Assembly (NCBI RefSeq): GCF_014651695.1 | Contig: NZ_BMXJ01000007.1 | Span: 388,509 to 452,508 of the forward strand | Source: Nocardiopsis terrae | GTDB taxonomy: Bacteria > Actinomycetota > Actinomycetes > Streptosporangiales > Streptosporangiaceae | Direction of reading: 5' to 3' | Length of the DNA: 64,000 nt | Shown: in pieces, positions 39,588 to 47,765 of the stretch | How the letters are laid out: every line of letters starts with the position of its first letter | Numbering within the stretch: the stretch's first letter is position 1 | Notes under the pieces: model-generated | What the model was told of the DNA's origin: nothing | The model's input: only the letters and a program-made list of their open reading frames with translations | Database searches by the model: none | Translations under genes and position numbers: made by a program

Positions 39588-40942
39588 GGTGCGGTTTCCT
39601 CTCGGGGCGTGCGGGTCCGGTCGTGGCGCCCGGCTCCGTCGGGGGTGTCGGCCCCGCTGCAGGGCTCTGTCTCGGCGGTCTCCTCGTGCGGCAGGACCAG
39701 GCGGACGGTGGTGCCGCGGCCGGGGGTGGAGTCGATCTCCAGAACGCCGTCCACGCTCTCGGCGCGGTGGTGCATGTTGGCCAGTCCGTTGCCGTGGGCG
39801 GACCGCGCGGAGTCGAAGCCCAGCCCGTCGTCCTCGACGGTCAACCGCACGCCGACGTCGGTGTAGGCGAGGGCGACCCGGGCGTTGCCGGCCCCGGAGT
39901 GCCTGCGGACGTTGGCCAGGGCCTCCTGCGCGGTGCGCAGCAGACAGATCCGGAGGTTGTTGGTGAGTTCCTCCGGGGGGCCGGTGACCTCGGCGGTCAC
40001 GGAGATACCGAGTTCGCGGCCGAGGCGTTCGCAGATGCGCCGGATCGAGGCGTCCAAGCCTTCGTCGTCCAGCCGGACCGGTTGACGGGCGGCCACCATG
40101 GCGCGGGTCTCGGCGAGGTTCTCCGCCGCGGTCTCGCGCATCAGCGCCAGGTGGCGGCGGGCGGTCGCGGGGTCGCTGTCCAGCTCCGACTCCACGGCCT
40201 GGGTGAGGGTGATGATGCTGGTGAACCCCTGGGCGAGGGTGTCGTGCATCTCCCGGGCCAGGTGTTCGCGCTCGGCCAGCGCCCCGGCTTCCTGGGACAG
40301 GCGGGAGACCTCCTCCCGGCTGCGGCGCAACTCCTCGATGAGCTCGTACCGTTCGGCGCTCTGCACGACGATCCGCTCGAACCAGGTGCCGAACCACAGG
40401 GCGAAGCCGAGCATCACTCCGTTGATCAGGAAGGTCACCCCGACGTCGTCCCACTCCCGTTGTCCGGTGAGGCCCTGGAGAAGCGCGGGCAGGAGCAGGG
40501 CCACGCCTATGACGGGGACCGCGAGACGGCTGCCCAACGCCATGAAGGCGAGTGGGCTGAGCGTCACCATGATGAAGGTCAGCGTCGGGTTGAGGACCAC
40601 CGCGGGCACGGTCGGCGCGAGCAGGGCGAGCGCCAGGGTCAGGGGGCCGACCCATCTCGGCCGCTCTCCCTCCGAGGTGACGTAGCTCCTGGCCAGGGCG
40701 TAGTACACGACGATGACCGTGACCATCAGCGCCGCGGTCAGCCACCGCCACTCCTGAGGGCCGGTGACCAGCGCGAGAACGACGATGCCGCACATCGCGG
40801 TGGTGAAGTACACGTCCCACCAGCCGCCTACGTCCCAGGCGTGCCTTTCGACCGGTGCCCCCTCGGTGCCCCGTCCGGGAACGGCGGACACCGAGGGCAC
40901 GGTCTCGTCCGGTTTCGGGGCCCGTCCCCTCATCGCGGTCAT
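39584..40942 (-). CDS. NarL-type sensor histidine kinase
   Basis: Membrane kinase of 452 residues. Five or six membrane helices span about 45-190. The HisKA_3 dimerisation domain has H233 in AREMHDTLAQG, and the ATPase domain follows with TAQEALANVRRHSGA and DDGLGFDS. The Pro/Thr-rich C-terminal tail (about 425-452) is probably disordered. The sensor has no extracellular domain, like the intramembrane-sensing kinases that work with ABC transporters, and the genes here overlap in that order. Confidence 0.95.
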   Translation of the reverse strand: MTAMRGRAPKPDETVPSVSAVPGRGTEGAPVERHAWDVGGWWDVYFTTAMCGIVVLALVTGPQEWRWLTAALMVTVIVVYYALARSYVTSEGERPRWVGPLTLALALLAPTVPAVVLNPTLTFIMVTLSPLAFMALGSRLAVPVIGVALLLPALLQGLTGQREWDDVGVTFLINGVMLGFALWFGTWFERIVVQSAERYELIEELRRSREEVSRLSQEAGALAEREHLAREMHDTLAQGFTSIITLTQAVESELDSDPATARRHLALMRETAAENLAETRAMVAARQPVRLDDEGLDASIRRICERLGRELGISVTAEVTGPPEELTNNLRICLLRTAQEALANVRRHSGAGNARVALAYTDVGVRLTVEDDGLGFDSARSAHGNGLANMHHRAESVDGVLEIDSTPGRGTTVRLVLPHEETAETEPCSGADTPDGAGRHDRTRTPREETAP

Positions 40943-41814
40943 CCGTCCTTACGGGTCTTCCAGCGGAACGTCAGCAGGGTCAGCACCAAGCCCACCACAC
41001 ACCAGGCTCCCAGGGCTACGGCGACCAGGTGCAGATCCCAGGCACCGGACGGTTCCATGGCGGCCATCTGTTCGGGGAAGAACGCGGCGCGCAGCCCCTG
41101 GGCCATCCACAGCAGCGGGAAGAGGGAGGCTCCGGTCAGGACCCAGTCGGGCAGGGCGATCACCGGGACGAAGATGCCCGAGGTGAACTGCAGGACCAGG
41201 AACGGGACGACGACCACGGTCGAGGCGGCCTGGGTGGTGCGGGCCAGCGAGCTGACCGCGATACCCAGCAGGGAGCAGCCGACGGTGCCGAGCACGAACA
41301 CCCAGGCGATGGTGGCCCACGCCGTCGCGGTGGTGGGCAGGCTGGCGTCGAAGAGGAGCCACCCCATCCCCAGCAGCAGGCCGACCTGGCCCAGGGCGAG
41401 GAACAGCACCAGGACGGTCTTGCCGACGAAGTAGGCGCTGGGCGGCATCGGGGTGCCGCGCAGTCTGCGCAGCCCGCCGTGCTCGCGCTCGCTCGCGATC
41501 GTGGTGCCCAGGGTCTGGAAGCTCACCGACATCAGGCCCATGGCGATCAAGCCGGGCAGGTAGTAGTCGACCGAGGGCATGCCCATGTCGAACATGCCGT
41601 CGAAGATGGACGCGAACATGGCCAGGATCAGCGCGGGAAGGGAGAAGGTGAAGACCACGCTCTCCCATTCCCGGCAGAACGTGCGGATCTCCAGCCACCC
41701 CCGGGACAGCCCCACCCGGAGCACACCGGGCGGACGGCCGCGGTGGGCGCGGGGGTCGGACGTCCGTGCGGACCCGGTCGACAGCTGGCTGCGGTCAGTG
41801 GTCGGGGTACTCAT
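40939..41814 (-). CDS. ABC-2 type transporter permease
   Basis: Permease of 291 residues with six membrane helices in the ABC-2 (DrrB-like) arrangement. An N-terminal basic segment precedes LSRGWLEIRTFCREWESVVF. Conserved EREHGGLRRLRGTPM is the cytosolic loop that contacts the ATPase. It overlaps both neighbours by 4 nt. Typical functions are export of antibiotics, lipids or peptides. Confidence 0.93.
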   Translation of the reverse strand: MSTPTTDRSQLSTGSARTSDPRAHRGRPPGVLRVGLSRGWLEIRTFCREWESVVFTFSLPALILAMFASIFDGMFDMGMPSVDYYLPGLIAMGLMSVSFQTLGTTIASEREHGGLRRLRGTPMPPSAYFVGKTVLVLFLALGQVGLLLGMGWLLFDASLPTTATAWATIAWVFVLGTVGCSLLGIAVSSLARTTQAASTVVVVPFLVLQFTSGIFVPVIALPDWVLTGASLFPLLWMAQGLRAAFFPEQMAAMEPSGAWDLHLVAVALGAWCVVGLVLTLLTFRWKTRKDG

Positions 41815-42677
41815 GCTGCGGCCTCCTCGGCCTCGTCGGTGTCCTTGACCATCCCGAGGTAGATCTCCTCCAGGGTGGGGCGATGCACGCTCAGTTCCGG
41901 CACCTCACCGGTGAAGCGCCCGGCCAGTTCGGAGACCACCCGGGTGGGTTCGTCGGTCAGGACCTCCCGGCGCTCGCCGTCCTCCAGCCAGCCGACCGTG
42001 GCCTGGGCGGAGGCGCGTCCGCCCAGTGCGGCGGGAGTGTCCACGGCCCTGACCCGGCCGCGCGCGATCACGCACACCCGGTCGGCCAGCTCCTCGGCCT
42101 CCTCCAGGTAGTGGGTGGTGAGGACGATGGTGGTGCCCCTGGCTGCCAGGTCCCGGATGAGCCCCCAGAACTCGCGCCGGGCCCGGGGGTCGAAACCTGT
42201 GGTCGGCTCGTCCAGGAAGAGGAGTTCGGGCTGGCCGACGATGCCCAGGGCCACGTCCAGGCGGCGCCGCTGACCGCCGGAGAGGGACTCGGCGAGGTCC
42301 TCGGCCTTGTGGCCCAGCCCCACCAGTTCGATGACCGCGTCGGGGTCGTGGGGGAGCGGGTAGTACCCGGCGAAGTGCCGGACGACGTCGCGCACCGCGA
42401 GCTTGGGGACCATGGTCTCCTGCTGCCAGACGATACCGACGCGGGAGCGCCACTCGCGTCCCGCTCTGCCGGGGTCCTCACCCAGGACCCGGGCGGAGCC
42501 GCCGTCGCGGTTGCGAAAGCCCTCCAGGATCTCGACGGTGGTGCTCTTCCCGGCGCCGTTGGGGCCGAGGAAGGAGAAGATCTCACCCCGCGCGATGCTC
42601 AGGTCGATCCCCGCGACGGCCTCGGTGTCGCCGTACTTCTTCTTGAGGCCCTCGGCCTCGATGACTGTCTCGCTCAT
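41811..42677 (-). CDS. ABC transporter ATP-binding protein
   Basis: ABC ATPase of 288 residues: Walker A LGPNGAGKST (37-46), Q-loop in VWQQET, signature LSGGQRRRLDVALG, Walker B LLFLDEPTTGFD and the H-loop in LTTHYLEE. The C-terminal DUF4162-like tail is typical of DrrA-type exporters. It is the first gene of a four-gene set (ATPase, permease, kinase, regulator) in which each stop overlaps the next start by ATGA. Confidence 0.95.
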   Translation of the reverse strand: MSETVIEAEGLKKKYGDTEAVAGIDLSIARGEIFSFLGPNGAGKSTTVEILEGFRNRDGGSARVLGEDPGRAGREWRSRVGIVWQQETMVPKLAVRDVVRHFAGYYPLPHDPDAVIELVGLGHKAEDLAESLSGGQRRRLDVALGIVGQPELLFLDEPTTGFDPRARREFWGLIRDLAARGTTIVLTTHYLEEAEELADRVCVIARGRVRAVDTPAALGGRASAQATVGWLEDGERREVLTDEPTRVVSELAGRFTGEVPELSVHRPTLEEIYLGMVKDTDEAEEAAA

Positions 42678-42731
42678 GTTCCGAGCCTCCCGTCTCCGGG
42701 CGCACCTGGGTATCCGCCGGGAAGGCGGACC

Positions 42732-42828
42732 GGTGTCCTCCGGGCGGAGGACACCGACCCACCCGGTGGCACGCCCCGGGTGCCGACAGCACTCCGCCCC
42801 CGGGCGCGGGGTGCGCGGCCGGGGGCGG
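42732..42828 (-). terminator. Hairpins downstream of nucS
   Basis: CCGCCCCCGG (42794-42803) pairs with CCGGGGGCGG (42819-42828), and GGTGTCCTCC-GGGC-GGAGGACACC (42732-42755) is a perfect 10-bp stem. Both lie in the 193-nt gap between nucS and the ABC ATPase gene on the minus strand; the first probably ends nucS transcription. Confidence 0.6.
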
Positions 42829-42870
42829 TGGGGTGCGGGGTCGGCCCGTGGCGGCCGGAGCCGGGTCGGG

Positions 42871-43548
42871 TCAGAACAGGCGCAGGGTGTCGGGCTCGAT
42901 GCCGCGCAGCTCGTCGTAGTCCAGGACCACGCAGGTGATGCCGCGGTCCTCGGCGAGGACCTTCGCCTGGGGTTTGATCTCCTGGGCGGCGAACACACCG
43001 GTCACCGGGGCCAGCGAGGGGTCCCGGTTGAGGAGTTCGAGGTAGCGGGTGAGCTGCTCCACCCCGTCGATGTCCCCGCGCCGTTTGAGCTCCACCGCGA
43101 CGGTGTTGCTCTCCCCGTCGCGGCACAGGATGTCCACGGGGCCGATGGCGGTGGGGTACTCGCGCCGGATGAGCGTGTAGCCCTCGCCGAGCGTGGAGAT
43201 GTGTTCGGCGAGCAGCTCCTGGAGATGGGCCTCGACGCCGTCCTTCTGCAGGCCGGGGTCCTTGCCCAGTTCGTGCGAGGAGTCGTGCATGACCTCCTCG
43301 ATGGTCAGCAGGAGCTTCTCTCCGGACTTGCTGTGCGTGACCGTCCACACGTCGGGGCCGTCCTCGACCGCCTCCTCGCGGACCTTGCACGGCGGGTTCA
43401 TCCAGTTGAGCGGCTTGAACGCCCGGTCGTCGGCATGGATGGACACGCTCCCGTCCGCCTTGATGAGGATCAGGCGGGGAGCCATGGGCAGATGGGCGGT
43501 GAGCCGGCCGACGTAGTCGACACTGCACCGCGCGATGACGAGACGCAC
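42871..43548 (-). CDS. nucS: mismatch-specific endonuclease NucS
   Basis: Endonuclease of 225 residues that cuts both strands at mismatches and provides the non-canonical mismatch repair of actinobacteria, which lack MutS/MutL. N-terminal dimer/DNA-binding domain, C-terminal RecB-like nuclease with D139 in GPVDIL and E153/K155 in VELKRRGD. The C-terminal DTLRLF resembles a beta-clamp-binding peptide known in this family. The GTG start has TAACGT 8 nt upstream and no Shine-Dalgarno. Confidence 0.95.
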   Translation of the reverse strand: MRLVIARCSVDYVGRLTAHLPMAPRLILIKADGSVSIHADDRAFKPLNWMNPPCKVREEAVEDGPDVWTVTHSKSGEKLLLTIEEVMHDSSHELGKDPGLQKDGVEAHLQELLAEHISTLGEGYTLIRREYPTAIGPVDILCRDGESNTVAVELKRRGDIDGVEQLTRYLELLNRDPSLAPVTGVFAAQEIKPQAKVLAEDRGITCVVLDYDELRGIEPDTLRLF

Positions 43549-43620
43549 GGGAGGTCACGTTACCGCCTCCGCCGCGTACACGGAGCCGGTTCGCGGGTGA
43601 GGGAGGGTGCCGGTCCTGCC

Positions 43621-43632
43621 TAGGCTGTCGGG
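43621..43632 (+). promoter_or_regulatory. Leaderless promoter -10 of the MFS gene
   Basis: TAGGCT (43621-43626), then 6 nt, then ATG 43633. No Shine-Dalgarno sequence is present. Confidence 0.55.
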
Positions 43633-44850
43633 ATGCCGGTGCGAAATCGTTGGACGGTCCTGTCGATCAGTATGGTCGCCCAGGTGGCCAGTGTCTCGGC
43701 GATGTTCGGGGTGCCGGTCGTGCTGCCGCAGCTGCGGGAGGCCTTCGGCGTCACCACGGCACAGGCGGGCGTGCTGGCCGGGCTGCCCTCCTTCGGGCTG
43801 CTGTTGACGCTCCTGCTGTGGGGCGTGGTCATCGACCGGGCGGGCGAGCGGGCGACCATGGCTCTGAGCCTGTTCCTCACGGCGGGCGCGCTCGGGCTGC
43901 TCTGGTCCGTGTCGCAGTTGTGGAGCGCGGCGGTGGTCCTGCTGCTCGTCGGGGCGGTCGGCGGCCCGGTGAACGCGGCCAGCGGGCGCCTGGTCCTGAC
44001 CTGGTTCGTCCGGCGGGAACGCGGGTTGGCCATGGGGATCCGCCAGTCCGCACTGCCGCTGGGCGTGGGGCTCTCCGCCCTGGTGATGCCCTGGGCGGCC
44101 CAGGCGTGGGGGTTCGTCGGAGCGATGACGCTCCCGGCCGTGCTCGCACTGGTCGCCGTCCCGCTCGTGCTCGCGACGGCCCCGGCGCCGGGGCCCGCGG
44201 AGCGGGTCCGGGAACAACCCTCGGACACCCCGGGCGCCGCGGCCGACGCCGCTCCGGGTGATTCGCCCTACCGCAGGTGGCCGATCTGGCGGGTGCACGG
44301 AGTGAGCATGCTTCTCGGGGTCCCGCAGATCACCCTGATGGTCTACACGGTGATCTACCTGGTCCAGGAACAGGGGTGGAGCCCGCCGGCCGCCGGGGCG
44401 GTGGTCGCCGCCGCGCAGGTCCCCGGAGCGGCGGGGCGCCTGTTCCTCGGGGCGTGGTCGGACCGCACCGGGAACCGGATGCGGCCGGTCCGGTGGCTGG
44501 CCGTCGTCTCCGGGGCCGCCCTGGTCCTGCTCACCCTGCTGCCGCACGCCTGGGGGTGGACGGCGGTGCCGCTGGTCCTGTCCTGCCTGGTACTCACGAT
44601 GTGGCACAACGGCCTGACCTTCGTCTCCGTGGCGGAGATCGCCGGAACGGCATGGGCGGGGCGGGCCCTGGCCGTGCAGAACTGGCTCCAGGCGATCAGT
44701 ACGACCCTGACCCCCGTGCTGATGGCCGCGGTGATCACACTCGCGGGGCTGCCCTCCGTGTTCGCGGTGGCCGCGGTGTTCTCCGCCGTGGCCGTGGCCG
44801 TGGTGCCGGTCGGCCCCCGGGGCGGACCACGCCGTACTACCACGCAGTAG
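43633..44850 (+). CDS. MFS transporter
   Basis: Major facilitator of 405 residues with twelve predicted helices. The loop 2-3 motif is WGVVIDRAGERATMA and the matching one in the second half is LGAWSDRTGNRMR. The central loop (about 185-215) is acidic and disordered. The subgroup resembles CynX/NimT-like or nitrate/metabolite carriers but I cannot tell the substrate. It diverges from nucS by 84 bp. Confidence 0.9.
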   Translation: MPVRNRWTVLSISMVAQVASVSAMFGVPVVLPQLREAFGVTTAQAGVLAGLPSFGLLLTLLLWGVVIDRAGERATMALSLFLTAGALGLLWSVSQLWSAAVVLLLVGAVGGPVNAASGRLVLTWFVRRERGLAMGIRQSALPLGVGLSALVMPWAAQAWGFVGAMTLPAVLALVAVPLVLATAPAPGPAERVREQPSDTPGAAADAAPGDSPYRRWPIWRVHGVSMLLGVPQITLMVYTVIYLVQEQGWSPPAAGAVVAAAQVPGAAGRLFLGAWSDRTGNRMRPVRWLAVVSGAALVLLTLLPHAWGWTAVPLVLSCLVLTMWHNGLTFVSVAEIAGTAWAGRALAVQNWLQAISTTLTPVLMAAVITLAGLPSVFAVAAVFSAVAVAVVPVGPRGGPRRTTTQ

Positions 44851-44884
44851 TACAGATGTGGTCCCCATGCGCGGGTAGGGGACC
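44834..44884 (+). terminator. Inverted repeats at the end of the MFS gene
   Basis: GTACTAC-CACGCA-GTAGTAC (44834-44853) is a perfect 7-bp dyad spanning the MFS stop codon. GGTCCCC-N11-GGGGACC (44860-44884) follows and probably terminates transcription just before the promoter of the dehydrogenase gene. Confidence 0.55.
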
Positions 44885-44893
44885 CGAGGCGTC

Positions 44894-44906
44894 TAAGGTG
44901 GGGCCC
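44894..44906 (+). promoter_or_regulatory. Leaderless promoter -10 of the hydroxyacyl-CoA dehydrogenase gene
   Basis: TAAGGT (44894-44899), then 7 nt, then ATG 44907. The 7 nt are GGGGCCC, not a ribosome-binding site. Confidence 0.55.
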
Positions 44907-46124
44907 ATGGTGCAGGAATTTGACAAGGTCGGCGTCGTAGGACTGGGCACGATGGGTGCGGGCATCGCTGAGGTGTTCGCCAGGGCCGGGTTCAACGTCG
45001 TCGGGGTCGAGATCGACCAGGCCGCCCTCGACCGCGGCCGTGGTCACGTGGACAAGTCCCTCTCGCGTGCGGTCAGCAAGGGCAAACTCACCGAGGAGGA
45101 GCGCGCGGCGATCGACGCCCGCCTGACCTTCTCCACGTCCCGCGAGGAGCTCGCGGACGCGGACTTCGTCGTCGAGGCCGTCCCCGAACGCATGGACATC
45201 AAGCGTGACGTGTTCGGCGACCTCGACCGGATCTGTGCGCCGGGCACGATCCTGGCGACCAACACCTCCTCGCTCTCGGTCACCGAGATCGCGGCGCTGA
45301 CGGACCGCCCCGAAAAGGTCGTCGGTCTGCACTTCTTCAACCCGGCCCCGGTCATGAAGCTGGCCGAGGTCATCACCACGGTCTCCACCAGCGCGGAGAC
45401 CACCGACATCGTCACCGAGGTCGCCAAACGCATCGGCAAGACCCCGGTCGCGGTCGGCGACCGCGGCGGCTTCGTCGCCAACGCCCTGCTGGTGCCCTAC
45501 ATCAACGACGCGATCCGCCTCTACGAGCGCCGGATCGCCACCCGCGAGGAGATCGACGAGTCCGTCAAGAAGGCCGCCGGCCTTCCCATGGGCCCGCTCA
45601 CCCTCGCCGACATGATCGGCCTGGACGTGTGCCTGGCCGTCATGGACGTCCTCTGGGACGAGTTCCGCGACCCGCGCTACGTCGCCTCCCCGCTGCTGCG
45701 CCGTATGGTCGCGGCCGGGCACCTGGGCCGTAAGGCCGGTCAGGGCTTCTACACGGGCAAGGACGACCCGGCCGAGCCCCAGCGCACCGGTCGCCTCGCC
45801 GAGATGGTGCGCGAGGAGGAAACCCTCGACCTGGGCGAGATGCTCATCGCGCCGCAGATCGACGACGCCCTGCGCATGATCGGCGACGGTTACGCCTCCG
45901 CCAAGGACGTCGACACCGCCATGCGGTTCGGCTGCGGCTACCCGAAGGGCCCCACCGAGCTCCTCCAGGAGCGCGGTGCGGAGTCCGTCATCACCACCCT
46001 GGTGGCGATGTCGGAGTACAGCCTCACCACCATCGCGGTGCCCGCCCCGCTGCTCATGGACCAGCTGCCCGACGCCGACGAGGAAACCTCGCACGGCAGC
46101 GGCGGCTGCGCCTGCGGCAACTAG
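44907..46124 (+). CDS. 3-hydroxyacyl-CoA dehydrogenase (3-hydroxybutyryl-CoA type)
   Basis: NAD(P)-dependent dehydrogenase of 405 residues interconverting 3-hydroxyacyl-CoA and 3-oxoacyl-CoA. The Rossmann motif VVGLGTMGAGIAE opens the protein; the catalytic His/Glu region is LHFFNPAPVMKLAEVI. Two copies of the C-terminal 3HCDH domain are visible (about 185-285 and 305-385), so it is longer than the ~285-residue single-domain enzymes. The tail GSGGCACGN is unusual. The same gene lies at this place in Streptomyces. Confidence 0.93.
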   Translation: MVQEFDKVGVVGLGTMGAGIAEVFARAGFNVVGVEIDQAALDRGRGHVDKSLSRAVSKGKLTEEERAAIDARLTFSTSREELADADFVVEAVPERMDIKRDVFGDLDRICAPGTILATNTSSLSVTEIAALTDRPEKVVGLHFFNPAPVMKLAEVITTVSTSAETTDIVTEVAKRIGKTPVAVGDRGGFVANALLVPYINDAIRLYERRIATREEIDESVKKAAGLPMGPLTLADMIGLDVCLAVMDVLWDEFRDPRYVASPLLRRMVAAGHLGRKAGQGFYTGKDDPAEPQRTGRLAEMVREEETLDLGEMLIAPQIDDALRMIGDGYASAKDVDTAMRFGCGYPKGPTELLQERGAESVITTLVAMSEYSLTTIAVPAPLLMDQLPDADEETSHGSGGCACGN

Positions 46125-46221
46125 GGCCCGTCACCGGGAGCCGCCCCGGCGGGCCCGTCACCGCGGTCCACGGCCGCCGCCACACCCCGCGGTGTGACGG
46201 CGGCCACTGGCGGCCTTCTTC

Positions 46222-46233
46222 TACCCTTGAAGA
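46222..46233 (+). promoter_or_regulatory. Leaderless promoter -10 of the small zinc-ribbon gene
   Basis: TACCCT (46222-46227), then 6 nt, then GTG 46234; no Shine-Dalgarno. Confidence 0.5.
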
Positions 46234-46554
46234 GTGAGCCCGCGCCGTAACAGCCCCCGCCGCAAATCCTCCCGGGGCCGCAACGCCCCCGGTGGTCCCC
46301 CCGACGAGGACGCCCTCATGCTGCGCGTCACCGGAGGACAGCGCAGGGAGACAGGACCGGACGGCGAATGGGTGACCCGACGGATACCCGGCGCGGCCGC
46401 CACCAAGGTCTACCGGTGCCCCGGCTGCGCCCAGGAGATCCCGACCGGGATGGCCCACGTCGTCGCCTGGCGCCCCTACGGCGACGGCGGCGACCGGCGG
46501 CACTGGCACTCCTCCTGCTGGGACCGGCGCTCCCACCGCTCTCCCCGGTACTGA
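46234..46554 (+). CDS. small Cys-containing protein, often called ATP/GTP-binding
   Basis: Protein of 106 residues conserved in actinobacteria. A basic Arg/Ser-rich N-terminus (SPRRNSPRRKSSRGR) precedes a small domain with YRCPGCAQEI and HWHSSCW, whose cysteines and histidines could bind zinc. Databases label homologues ATP/GTP-binding, but I see no P-loop. The function is unknown; the basic tail and putative zinc ribbon suggest nucleic-acid binding. The next gene starts 24 nt downstream. Confidence 0.82.
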   Translation: MSPRRNSPRRKSSRGRNAPGGPPDEDALMLRVTGGQRRETGPDGEWVTRRIPGAAATKVYRCPGCAQEIPTGMAHVVAWRPYGDGGDRRHWHSSCWDRRSHRSPRY

Positions 46555-46578
46555 CCCGGACCAGACCACAGAGGAGCC

Positions 46579-47310
46579 ATGGAGATTCGAGCCACCACGG
46601 TGTTGCCCGCCGTGCGACGACCCATCACCCTGCACACCGCCGACGGCCTGGAACTCATCGGTGAACTCGCCCTCCCCGAGGGCGGTCGGCCCGCGGCCAC
46701 GCTCGTGTGCCTGCACCCTCTGCCCACCGCCGAAGGCATGATGGACAGCCACGTCATGCGCAAAGCTTCCTTCCGGCTTCCCGCGCTGGCCAACGTCGCC
46801 GTCCTGCGCTTCAACACACGCGGCACGTCCTCCCGCCACGGCACCAGCCAAGGAGAGTTCGGCGAAGGGGAGACCGAGAAACACGACGTCCTCGCCGCCA
46901 TCGAGTTCACCGAGTTCGAGGAACTCCCCGAACCCTGGCTGCTCGGCTGGTCCTTCGGAACCGAACTCGCCCTCAAATGGGGCTGTGACCCGCAGATCCG
47001 GGGAGCGCTTCTGCTGTCCCCACCGCTACACCGCGCCGATGAGGCGGACATGAAGGTGTGGGCGGACTCCGGGAAGCCGGTCATGGCGCTCGTCCCCGAA
47101 CACGACGACTTCCTCAGGCCCGACGAGGCCCGTGAACGGTTCGCGCCGCTCACCCAGGCCGAGGTCATCGGGGTCGACGGCGCCAAACACCTGTGGGTCG
47201 GCGAACCCTACGTGCGCCGCGTCCTCAACGAGATCGTCAAGAAGGTCAACCCCGCAGCACACCCGCTGCCCACCGAATGGGACGGGCCCTGGGAGAAGGA
47301 CGTCGTATAG
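46579..47310 (+). CDS. alpha/beta hydrolase
   Basis: Serine hydrolase fold of 243 residues. The nucleophile elbow is GWSFGT, the acid is in VPEHDDFLRP and the histidine in DGAKHLWVGEP. CLHPLPTAEGMM and RFNTRGTSS match the oxyanion regions of the YfhR/Dlh-like subgroup of small hydrolases. The substrate is unknown. The ATG has GAGGAG 2 nt upstream, closer than usual. A 153-bp fold-back repeat lies just after the gene. Confidence 0.88.
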   Translation: MEIRATTVLPAVRRPITLHTADGLELIGELALPEGGRPAATLVCLHPLPTAEGMMDSHVMRKASFRLPALANVAVLRFNTRGTSSRHGTSQGEFGEGETEKHDVLAAIEFTEFEELPEPWLLGWSFGTELALKWGCDPQIRGALLLSPPLHRADEADMKVWADSGKPVMALVPEHDDFLRPDEARERFAPLTQAEVIGVDGAKHLWVGEPYVRRVLNEIVKKVNPAAHPLPTEWDGPWEKDVV

Positions 47311-47682
47311 TTTTGGGCCGCCGCTGTGCTTGCTTGGGTCCTCCGCTTCGCTTCGGACCGTGTTTGTGCTTGCTTTGGGCCTCCGCTTCGCTTCGGCCCG
47401 TGTTCGGCGCCTTTGCGGAGGGATTCTTCATCCTCGGCTGCGCCTTGCTCGTTCCTCGCTGGCGGCTTGCCTCGTCTTGCAGAACCCTCCCCGGCGCCCG
47501 AACGAAAGAACACCCCCTGTAGCTGAGGCAGTTGCGCAGAGATCAGAACACCCCCTGGGCCAGGGTGGGTGGGAAGCACTCCCCTTGTGGCTGAGGTGGG
47601 CGGGCAGGCTCTCCTCTTCTGGCTGAGGTGGGCGAGAGGGTACTTCTCCTGTGGCTGAGGAGACCTGGAGTGCGGACAGACG
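47311..47682. repeat. Fold-back element copy A with degenerate 32-bp tandem array
   Basis: No gene is supported here. The core (47367-47519, 153 bp) is matched over its full length by copy B at 59172-59324, with differences concentrated in two short segments. Inner arms 47402-47427 and 47481-47503 are complementary apart from small bulges, so the core can form a long hairpin. A shorter duplicate of the core start precedes it (about 47330-47366). After it, GGCTGAGG words at 47589, 47621 and 47653, spaced exactly 32 nt, mark a degenerate tandem array. Confidence 0.8.
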
Positions 47683-47722
47683 GAAGGGCCCGGAACCCCC
47701 TCTGAGGGGGACCGGGCCCTTC
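47683..47722 (-). terminator. Terminator of the FilP-like gene
   Basis: GAAGGGCCCGG (47683-47693) pairs with CCGGGCCCTTC (47712-47722), and CCCCCTC with GAGGGGG inside. The stem lies 44 nt downstream of the coiled-coil gene on the minus strand and may also stop readthrough from the left. Confidence 0.75.
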
Positions 47723-47765
47723 GTCGTGTCAGTACGACCGGGGCGCGCTCAGTGGCGGCCGATCG

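Noticed and set aside
47366-47520. Possible small protein encoded by the fold-back element (a similar peptide can be read in both copies)
   Set aside because: The resemblance follows from DNA identity; differences between the copies are not biased to third codon positions, the frames differ in their ends, one plus-strand frame has an in-frame stop in copy B, and no start signal is present.
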